Positions 1 to 5,262 of a DNA stretch of 5,262 nucleotides are shown one piece after another (position 1 is the stretch's first letter; each line of letters begins with the position of its first letter). The notes under the pieces were generated by a model. That model was given only the letters and a program-made list of their open reading frames with translations, searched no databases and was not told where the DNA came from. The position numbers were made by a program, and so were the translations under genes. The stretch is from G039029935 sp039029935 (lineage in GTDB: Bacteria > Chloroflexota > Anaerolineae > Caldilineales > Caldilineaceae), in assembly GCA_039029935.1 (NCBI GenBank), contig JBCCFC010000988.1, forward strand, positions 1-5,262. The letters are read 5' to 3'.

Positions 1-156
1 GACCCACATTGATGAGCAAATGGCTATCCATTAAAGAATTATGTTAATACCACCTGAAATGTAAGTTTGAATTCTTTTCTAATTTGGAATTGCTGGACCA
101 CAAGAAGAACAATTGACGTGTATCGTGATTCGTTGTAGCGTTGAGTGATTACCAAA
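1..156. other. AT-rich region downstream of livM, no clear gene
   Basis: This stretch follows the livM stop. No strong hairpin followed by a T-run was found on the minus strand; the best inverted pair is a 5-bp AATTC/GAATT (70-74 with 87-91) with a 12-nt loop, too weak to call a terminator. A minus-strand ATG at 31 opens a frame (MDSHLLINVG) that runs to the window edge, but no ribosome site lies at a normal distance (AGGTGG is about 18 nt upstream). It could be the start of a further gene or chance. Confidence 0.4.
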
Positions 157-1089
157 TCAGCTAACCCGAGCAAATAATCTCTGCACCAAACTAACCACAC
201 CACCGCGTTCAACCCGCATCAAAATAATCACGACCAGGGCAAAGACAACCATGCGCCACTGCCCATAATCACGCGACAACTCAAAGAGAATCTGCACAGT
301 GGGTGAGCCGATGATGGGACCAAGAAAACTCCCCAAGCCACCAATCGTTGCCATGATCACCATCTTACCGATTTCTTGGAACTTCATCGTGACAGGGCTG
401 AGGATGCCAATGTAGTGTCCATAGAAGACACCTATAGTCCCAGCGATACAACTGGTGATGCTAAAGACAAAGAGCTTCCAGCGTACCGTGTTGACACCCA
501 TCGCTTTAGCCGCCAGTTCATCATCCTTGATAGCGCGCATAAATGCACCGATGGGTGAGTGGACCAGCCAGTACATAAACCAGAGTGAGAGAATCATCAA
601 ACCCAGAAAGAGATAGTAATAGGGGAGGGGGTCAAATGTGCCAAAGAGGGAGGGAACGCTGAGACCAGCATCACCGCGTGTGAGCTTGAAGTTGGCAGAG
701 ATTAACATGCGTAGGGTTTCGGCAAAGGCCCAGGTTGCAATGGCGAGATAGAGCGCGCGCATTCGTAGCACGATCAATCCTAGAATGAAACCGAAAAGTA
801 GCGTGACGAAAGGCGCGGCCAGAATGCTCAGAAACATGGGTGTCTCAAAGTGGTAGATGAGCAGTCCTGATGTGTAGCCACCGAGCGCGGCAAAGGCATG
901 ATGTGCTAGTGAGAATTGGCCTGTGTAGCCTGCAAGCAGATTCCAGCTTGAGACAAGGACGACATAGTAGAAACTAACGACAAGGATATGTTGTTGATAG
1001 CTGCTCAGGGCGAAGGGGAGTACACCAAGGATGATGATGAGTGGGATGAGTGCAAATTTGTTTCTGAATAGATTGAAAAATGATAGCAT
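157..1089 (-). CDS. livM: Branched-chain amino acid-type ABC transporter permease, LivM family
   Basis: LivM is an integral inner-membrane permease that pairs with LivH to form the import channel. The 310 residues are strongly hydrophobic with several membrane segments, for example about 12-29, 34-50, 86-108, 157-175, 206-230 and 279-292. Family motifs are clear: WNLLAGYTGQFSLAHHAFAA (49-68), the cytoplasmic coupling segment AIKDDELAAKAMGVN (186-200) that contacts the ATPases, and ATIGGLGSFLGPIIG (247-261). The length is usual for LivM proteins without an N-terminal extension. The ATG at 1089 precedes a short basic stretch and the first helix. The only candidate ribosome site (AAAGGCG) is rather far upstream, so initiation may be weak or coupled. 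LivM comes last in this operon, after the ATPases, whereas livH-livM-livG-livF is the more usual order. Confidence 0.95.
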   Translation of the reverse strand: MLSFFNLFRNKFALIPLIIILGVLPFALSSYQQHILVVSFYYVVLVSSWNLLAGYTGQFSLAHHAFAALGGYTSGLLIYHFETPMFLSILAAPFVTLLFGFILGLIVLRMRALYLAIATWAFAETLRMLISANFKLTRGDAGLSVPSLFGTFDPLPYYYLFLGLMILSLWFMYWLVHSPIGAFMRAIKDDELAAKAMGVNTVRWKLFVFSITSCIAGTIGVFYGHYIGILSPVTMKFQEIGKMVIMATIGGLGSFLGPIIGSPTVQILFELSRDYGQWRMVVFALVVIILMRVERGGVVSLVQRLFARVS

Positions 1090-1110
1090 GGTAGTTGGTG
1101 TAACGCCTTT

Positions 1111-1842
1111 CTAGCTGCCTGCAATCAAACACTGTCGGATGATTTCTCGTAATCGCTCAACATCAAACTCGTGGCTCGGTCCTTCCTCAACCATCTGCCC
1201 CAAACTCAACACATACACATAATCGGCCAACTCGACCGCCTTTTCCATATGATGGTCAACCAGCAGCACGGTCGCCCCCAATGCCTCTTTGGTCGCCATG
1301 AGAAATTCGTAGGTCTGCTCGGCGATGATGGGTGCAAGGGCAGCGGTTGGCTCATCAACCAAAATCAGTTTAGGTTCGCTGATGACCTCTTTCGCAATGG
1401 AGAGCATCTTGGCCTGTCCACCGCTCAATGCGGTGGCGCGGCGACGACGAAAATCCTTGAGGATGGGGAACATCTCATAGACTCGCTCCATTTGTGTGGT
1501 GAGCCGTTCTTTGTCTTCACGAAAAATCCAGCCACCCATACGCAGATTTTCCTCAACAGTTAACTGCGGAAAGACATTGGTGGTCTGTGGAATATAGCTG
1601 ATGCCCAGTTGCTTGATCTCGAATGGCTCAATCGTCTTGATAGACTGCCCCTCAAAGCGAATGTCACCGGACCAAGGATGCAGGAAGCCAAAAATCGTCT
1701 TGATGGCAGTAGATTTACCTGCACCGTTGGGACCAATAACCACCGCCAATTCACCCTGCGTGAGCGACATATTCAACCCTTGCAGGATCTCCACACCCTC
1801 GCTATAGCCGCCGCGTACCTGTTCCAGTTCAAGCAGACTCAT
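1111..1842 (-). CDS. livF: Branched-chain amino acid-type ABC transporter ATP-binding protein, LivF family
   Basis: LivF is the second ATPase of the importer and forms the nucleotide-binding pair with LivG. At 243 residues it is close to the usual size. Motifs: Walker A GPNGAGKS (37-44), Q-loop Gln86 in YIPQTTNVFPQLTVEENL (the LivF-type stretch), signature LSGGQ (139-143), and Walker B LILVDEP (159-165). Two places differ from classic LivF. The D-loop region reads PTAALAP where PSLGLAP is usual, and the switch region reads LLVDHHMEKA, with His197 where many LivF proteins have Gln in VEQN. Both are compatible with a working ATPase. The start is fixed by a strong GGGAGGAG site and the ATGA overlap with livG. 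The gene ends in TAG, 21 nt before livM. Confidence 0.93.
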   Translation of the reverse strand: MSLLELEQVRGGYSEGVEILQGLNMSLTQGELAVVIGPNGAGKSTAIKTIFGFLHPWSGDIRFEGQSIKTIEPFEIKQLGISYIPQTTNVFPQLTVEENLRMGGWIFREDKERLTTQMERVYEMFPILKDFRRRRATALSGGQAKMLSIAKEVISEPKLILVDEPTAALAPIIAEQTYEFLMATKEALGATVLLVDHHMEKAVELADYVYVLSLGQMVEEGPSHEFDVERLREIIRQCLIAGS

Positions 1843-2582
1843 ATCGCTCCTCCCAAATACGCCTGAATCACTGTCGGGTCCTGTGCAACTTCATCCAACG
1901 TCCCCTCAGCAATCACCGACCCTTCCGCCAACGCCGTCACCTGATGACAGAGCTTCTGAATCTGCTCCATCTCGTGGCTGACCAGCAGAAAGGCGACACC
2001 CTGCTCTTCATTCTGGCGTAAAATCAGCGTGTTGATGGCCTCCTTGATGACCGGATTGACCCCCGCAAACGGCTCATCCAACAGATAGAGCGCAATATTA
2101 TTGACCATAAAGCCTCGCGCGATCTGCAACAACGCCTGTTGTCCACCAGAGAGATGTTTGGCTGGTTCATCACGCAAATGTTTCAACCCAGCGAGGCCAA
2201 TCAACTCGGCCGCCTTGACATTGGCGGCATCCATATCACCACCAGAAATGGGATTGGCACGCGCATAATGTGGGATCATCATATTCTCGAAGACAGTCAT
2301 ATTGCCAAACAGTTTGGGCACTTGGAAGGTGCGCAACAGCCCCGCTTGGGCGATGACATCGGGAGCTTTGCCCGCCAGCGACTTGCCATGAAACAGCACC
2401 TTGCCTGCATCGGCCTTATAGATACCCGAAATCAAGTTGATGACAGTGGTTTTGCCCGACCCATTGGGACCGATCAGCCCACGAATTTCACCTTGCTTGA
2501 CGTTGAGGGTGACATCGTTGACCGCGACGAGGCCACCAAATTGTTTGCGTAGGTTGTTGATTTCTAAGACAACTGGATTCAT
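1839..2582 (-). CDS. livG: Branched-chain amino acid-type ABC transporter ATP-binding protein, LivG family
   Basis: LivG is one of the two cytoplasmic ATPases that power HAAT importers; it sits on the membrane permeases with LivF. At 247 residues it is near the usual length for the family. All ABC motifs are present: Walker A GPNGSGKT (38-45), Q-loop Gln87 in RTFQVPKLF, signature LSGGQ (144-148), Walker B ending LLDEP (167-171, with D169 and E170), D-loop AGVNP (173-177) and H-loop His203 in LVSHEME. The C-terminal IAEGTLDEVAQDPTVIQAYLG block is the LivG-type ending and separates it from LivF. It starts 8 nt after the ATPase/nuclease stop with no strong Shine-Dalgarno sequence, so translation may be coupled to that gene. 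Its stop overlaps the livF start in an ATGA. Confidence 0.95.
   Translation of the reverse strand: MNPVVLEINNLRKQFGGLVAVNDVTLNVKQGEIRGLIGPNGSGKTTVINLISGIYKADAGKVLFHGKSLAGKAPDVIAQAGLLRTFQVPKLFGNMTVFENMMIPHYARANPISGGDMDAANVKAAELIGLAGLKHLRDEPAKHLSGGQQALLQIARGFMVNNIALYLLDEPFAGVNPVIKEAINTLILRQNEEQGVAFLLVSHEMEQIQKLCHQVTALAEGSVIAEGTLDEVAQDPTVIQAYLGGAI
1847..1854 (-). promoter_or_regulatory. Strong Shine-Dalgarno site of livF
   Basis: The minus strand reads GGGAGGAG within the last codons of livG, with the GGAGG core 6 nt before the livF ATG at 1842. It is the best-matched ribosome site in the window and fixes the livF start, which overlaps the livG stop by four bases. Confidence 0.8.
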
Positions 2583-2590
2583 GTTTTTTC

Positions 2591-4255
2591 TTAATTCTCG
2601 CTTGGTAGCTTGGACAGACCCACTTCAACAAAAGCTGGACGCACAATCACGCCTGTTGTCGGGTCAACATAATCTACCTCATATTTGCGACGGTTGGGTT
2701 CATCGACAACCTCGACAAACAGCACCAGCCAGATTAGGCTCAAGTTAAGTTGACGCCCATAGTCAGCAGCTTGCACAAGTGCTTTTCGATAGGCAAATTG
2801 GTTGCTAAAGCTCTTCAACTCCAAGCCATGACGCTGCCCTGCATAGTCGATGACCAAATCAATATGCCCATTGCCTGTTGGGAATTCAGGATGCACTCTA
2901 CCGCCTGGGTCTCGCATAAAATGGCTCAGAAATAAGTAAAAACTGAAATGGAAAACTGCCTCATACAAACGTAGATCAGCGCGACGGGGCGCATCCTTGA
3001 GCAGCCATGAGCGATTTTCATTTAAGTAGGTGACATATCTCTGTAATAGCGGCTTAATGTATAGTGCTGTATCTGTGATAGTATCTGAAATATCCTCAAA
3101 CGGGTCATGCAATTGACCGACGACAGGAAAGATTTCATGGGCAAAGTAATTAAACAGTCGCTTTTGAATAAAGGGCGAGGGGAATTTAAGGTATTGCAGT
3201 ACATCTTCCTCGTTCCAGTCATATTCATCACCAGAGTCGTCCAATTCTTCGCTACGATCTTCAATGCCCACAACACCATTTAAATAGAGATAGTTGGTTT
3301 GTGGATTATCATAGCGAAAGGGAAGTTTTTGGGCAATCTGAAACATGGTCAAGATGAGCGGTTTGTATTCAGGGTCTTTGGCCTTGCTGATGATGTTCAA
3401 AACTGTATTATTGGGCAGCACATTGATTGCTTTTGAGTACATAATCCAAAAATCACGCATCGTAATTGACGGATTATGTTTATTGTAATCCTTTGTTAAC
3501 AGTTCACCAATCCAACTGACCAATCCAGGTTGCCCCTGTGTTTCATAGTAGATTTGCTCAATCACGGCTGGCTCAACTTTCTGACCACTTTCCCGTTCAT
3601 ACCAGTGATACATCTCTTCCACTTCATCGAATGTCAAATTAGGGATATGCAAACTCTGCTGTACATTGAAGGGCGAACCACTTTGATTTTCAATCCCCAA
3701 CACAGCACGAACACCAATCAAGGCAACGCCATGCAATAAATAGTCCTTTTCCTCGGTGGGCAGTTCTGCTTGATAAACTCGTCGATTATGGATATTTCGA
3801 AATACACCTGCAATTGTACTGATAGCTTCATTAATGATCGCGTCAAATTCATCAATTACGAGAATAAGCGGCTTTTTTAGATAGTCTTTCTCGAATAATT
3901 GCTGAAATTGTTTTGCATTATTAACCTCGACGCCATTAATATTCAGTTTTTTTTTGATTTCTTCCGCAATATTCTGGATAATTGCATTGGCATCGGTTTC
4001 CTTTTTCAAATGCTCTAACGCAAGCACCAGTACGTCAAACTGAGAGGCATACGGCTCTGCCCACAAACGTTGCAACGTCTGTGCCATCACCCAGCTTTTA
4101 CCTGCCTGTCGTGGTGCCCAAACAGTGATGTAGTGGCCTTTTTTGCGCGGATTTTCGCCCACAAGCGATAGAGCGCCTTGGTCAATTAGCTCTTTGCGGG
4201 GAACATAATAATTCTCCTCTATGTCAAGCATTCCATAGGAATAAAATTTTCTCAT
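2591..4255 (-). CDS. AAA-like ATPase with C-terminal PD-(D/E)XK nuclease-like domain
   Basis: This soluble protein of 554 residues has two parts. The N-terminal NTPase carries a P-loop variant APRQAGKS (residues 47-54, Ala in place of the first Gly), Walker B LILVIDEFD (130-138, with D135 and E136), a later GVRAVLG segment near 181-187 (sensor-like), and a GQPGLVSWIG motif (241-250) typical of AAA-like/STAND-related ATPases. An acidic linker spans about 333-352. The C-terminal part has a PD-(D/E)XK core: E433 in a helix, D466 in GHIDLVID, E479 and K481 in LELKSF, then Q495. All catalytic positions look intact. The family is common in Chloroflexota, Cyanobacteria and others, and its function is not established; it could be defence, DNA processing or mobile cargo. 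It lies 14 nt after the racemase and 8 nt before livG. The start ATG follows a G-rich stretch only 4 nt away, a poor ribosome site. GC is well below its neighbours, which suggests acquisition. Confidence 0.85.
   Translation of the reverse strand: MRKFYSYGMLDIEENYYVPRKELIDQGALSLVGENPRKKGHYITVWAPRQAGKSWVMAQTLQRLWAEPYASQFDVLVLALEHLKKETDANAIIQNIAEEIKKKLNINGVEVNNAKQFQQLFEKDYLKKPLILVIDEFDAIINEAISTIAGVFRNIHNRRVYQAELPTEEKDYLLHGVALIGVRAVLGIENQSGSPFNVQQSLHIPNLTFDEVEEMYHWYERESGQKVEPAVIEQIYYETQGQPGLVSWIGELLTKDYNKHNPSITMRDFWIMYSKAINVLPNNTVLNIISKAKDPEYKPLILTMFQIAQKLPFRYDNPQTNYLYLNGVVGIEDRSEELDDSGDEYDWNEEDVLQYLKFPSPFIQKRLFNYFAHEIFPVVGQLHDPFEDISDTITDTALYIKPLLQRYVTYLNENRSWLLKDAPRRADLRLYEAVFHFSFYLFLSHFMRDPGGRVHPEFPTGNGHIDLVIDYAGQRHGLELKSFSNQFAYRKALVQAADYGRQLNLSLIWLVLFVEVVDEPNRRKYEVDYVDPTTGVIVRPAFVEVGLSKLPSEN
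3947..3955 (-). other. A9 homopolymer inside the ATPase gene
   Basis: The coding strand has nine consecutive A residues forming Lys codons 101-103, between the Walker A and Walker B motifs. Loss of one A brings TGA into frame directly after the tract. Gain of one A reaches TAA after three further codons (ACT GAA TAT). Such tracts are known sites of polymerase slippage and of indel mutation, so this is a possible on/off point. No evidence of actual slippage can be read here. Confidence 0.5.
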
Positions 4256-4269
4256 TCAACCCCCCGCCG

Positions 4270-4974
4270 TTATAAGTACTTACGCTTCACCAACAAACTG
4301 CGTACCCAATGGGCAAATGAAATAATATCAAAAATCGGCAATCCTGTCACCTCAGATACTTTGGGCGCATAGGGAGCCATGTTGTGACACTCAAAAACAA
4401 ACGAGCCAATGTCTGGATATTCAGCCAGCAACTCCTGCGTGGTATCAAAAATCTCTTCGGTAATCTTATCCGTATCGAGTGTCTCTTTCTGCACAAAAAT
4501 CCAGTCATAGAATTCTGGCTTGGTCTCAACACCTCTGACAGCCAGCGGAATGTGGTCGCCAATTTCGGCAGCACGAAAGTGTCGTTCAGTGAGTGATGCA
4601 CCACTGGCGGTGATGATACCTACACGTCGTTGCGTCATGGCATACGCCAGCGGAATCTGGATGAGCGAGGAGAAGAAGACGGGAATGTTGAGCTCGGCGG
4701 CGATTTGAGGCTGGAAAAGTGCGAGGAAACCGCAGCTTGTGGTGATGGCGGATGCGCCTTCTGCTTGTAGTTGCTTGGCCGCATCCATAAATGGCTCTAG
4801 CAATGTGGGGTCGCCCTGATTGACGACGCGCTCAACACTGGCCCCTTCAACAGTACGCAGAATCACTGGAAAGTCATACGACGCTTCATTCCCAATATCA
4901 CCCACACCACGTGGAAATTTTGTGTCCAAAATTAAAACGCCAATTGGCCCATGATTATTTTTTGTATCCATCAT
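4270..4974 (-). CDS. Aspartate/glutamate racemase-superfamily protein
   Basis: This is a cytoplasmic protein of about 234 residues with no signal peptide or membrane segment. It belongs to the Asp/Glu/hydantoin racemase superfamily, whose cofactor-independent members use a pair of cysteines as acid and base to racemise or isomerise a substrate beside a carboxyl group. Counting from the ATG at 4974, the first Cys is about residue 81 in TTSCGFLALF and the second about 196 in FECHNMAPYA. The N-terminal GVLILDTKFPRGVGDIGN stretch is characteristic of a subgroup usually annotated only as racemase-family. Two cysteines argue against an arylmalonate decarboxylase-like member, which uses one. The position immediately after livH suggests that it acts on the imported compound, which is inference. 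The start was chosen by the GAGGAG site 8 nt upstream; a GTG at 4983 would add three residues. Local GC is similar to livG. The exact substrate is unknown. Confidence 0.85.
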   Translation of the reverse strand: MMDTKNNHGPIGVLILDTKFPRGVGDIGNEASYDFPVILRTVEGASVERVVNQGDPTLLEPFMDAAKQLQAEGASAITTSCGFLALFQPQIAAELNIPVFFSSLIQIPLAYAMTQRRVGIITASGASLTERHFRAAEIGDHIPLAVRGVETKPEFYDWIFVQKETLDTDKITEEIFDTTQELLAEYPDIGSFVFECHNMAPYAPKVSEVTGLPIFDIISFAHWVRSLLVKRKYL

Positions 4975-4982
4975 CCGTTGCA

Positions 4983-4988
4983 CTCCTC
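4983..4988 (-). promoter_or_regulatory. Shine-Dalgarno site that decides the racemase start
   Basis: The minus strand reads GAGGAG here, followed by 8 nt and then ATG at 4974. A GTG at 4983 in the same frame begins on the last G of this motif, so it has no room for ribosome binding. The site therefore favours the ATG at 4974 over the longer GTG reading. Confidence 0.65.
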
Positions 4989-4991
4989 ACG

Positions 4992-5015
4992 CTATTAACT
5001 GTGTACTATTAACTG
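4992..5015. repeat. 10-bp direct repeat in the livH-racemase spacer
   Basis: The plus-strand sequence CTATTAACTG occurs at 4992-5001 and again at 5006-5015, a 14-bp period, inside the short AT-rich spacer after the livH stop. No further copy was seen at the other gene junctions. It could be a protein-binding site, a remnant of a rearrangement, or chance in AT-rich DNA. Nothing in the sequence decides between these. Confidence 0.5.
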
Positions 5016-5016
5016 A

Positions 5017-5262
5017 TTAAACTTCACGTTCACGTTCGCCGAACAAACCCGTTGGCCGCACGATTAATAGTATCAAAAGTAAAATAAACCCATAGACATG
5101 TTGATAGTTAGGATCAATAAAGACCGAGCCAAGGCTTTCAACAACCCCCAGCATCACACCTGCAATTAGCGCACCTGGAATAGACCCTAGCCCGCCGATG
5201 ATGATGATCTCAAAACCCTTCATTGTGGTAATTTCACCGTTGGTTGGATAGACCAAAAATAC
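5017..5262 (-). CDS. livH: Branched-chain amino acid-type ABC transporter permease, LivH family (C-terminal fragment, cut by window edge)
   Basis: Only the last 81 codons are in the window. The frame stays open to the edge, so the true start lies outside, and the TTG at 5256 is an internal Leu codon rather than a start. LivH is one of the two inner-membrane permease subunits of HAAT-family importers and pairs with LivM. What is seen is typical of the LivH C-terminus: the segment GGLGSIPGALIAGVMLGVVE, a short loop (FIDPNYQHVYG), a last hydrophobic helix (FILLLILLIV), and the usual ending RPTGLFGERE. The gene ends in TAA, 42 nt before the preferred racemase start. Gene identity is firm from these motifs. 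Substrate specificity cannot be judged. Confidence 0.9.
   Translation of the reverse strand, partial: VFLVYPTNGEITTMKGFEIIIIGGLGSIPGALIAGVMLGVVESLGSVFIDPNYQHVYGFILLLILLIVRPTGLFGEREREV

Noticed and set aside
1..31. Possible start of another minus-strand gene (ATG at 31, MDSHLLINVG).
   Set aside because: Only ten codons are visible, and no ribosome site is at a normal distance, so it cannot be told from chance.
69..91. Inverted pair AATTC/GAATT as a possible terminator after livM.
   Set aside because: The stem is only 5 bp and AT-rich, with a long loop and no convincing T-run on the transcript strand.
1171..1563. Long plus-strand open frame opposite livF; similar ones lie opposite livG (2139-2552) and livM (376-558).
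   Set aside because: Each is antisense to a gene with clear family motifs, and the translations show no recognisable domain.
4273..4282. Perfect 10-bp palindrome TAAGTACTTA over the racemase stop.
   Set aside because: It is explained by the final Lys-Tyr-Leu-stop codons, and single 10-bp palindromes are expected by chance.
4975..4983. GTG at 4983 as the racemase start.
   Set aside because: It overlaps the GAGGAG ribosome site itself, whereas the ATG at 4974 has ideal spacing.
5254..5256. TTG at 5256 as the start of a small 79-residue protein.
   Set aside because: The frame continues to the window edge and the sequence matches the C-terminus of LivH, so this is a truncated larger gene.

Overview
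The window holds six protein-coding genes, all on the minus strand and tightly packed, so it reads from its high-coordinate end to its low-coordinate end as part of one bacterial operon. In transcription order: the 3' end of a LivH-type permease (cut by the window edge), an Asp/Glu racemase-superfamily enzyme, a 554-residue AAA-like ATPase with a C-terminal PD-(D/E)XK nuclease-like domain, LivG, LivF and LivM. The spacers between genes are 42, 14, 8, -4 (overlap) and 21 nt. No tRNA, rRNA, CRISPR array or insertion sequence was seen.

The livH/livG/livF/livM set is a branched-chain-amino-acid-type (HAAT family) ABC importer: two membrane permeases and two cytoplasmic ATPases. The substrate-binding protein (livK) is not in the window and would be expected beyond the high-coordinate edge. 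The real substrate cannot be read from the sequence. These importers also carry other amino acids, amides and urea, and the racemase-superfamily enzyme in the operon suggests that the imported compound is isomerised or otherwise processed after entry.

The gene between the racemase and livG is the odd one. It has a P-loop, a Walker B motif and a C-terminal D...ExK nuclease core, none of which has an obvious transport role. By hand count its 5' part is much poorer in GC (about 34% over 3781-4020) than livG (about 54% over 2161-2400) or sampled racemase sequence (about 56% over 4681-4800). It therefore looks like an acquired gene carried in frame with the operon's transcription, separating livH from livGFM.

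The organism is a bacterium of moderate GC. Fused AAA-like ATPase/PD-(D/E)XK proteins and this racemase type make Chloroflexota a reasonable guess, held with low confidence. The 156 bases at the low-coordinate end hold no clear gene and no convincing terminator.
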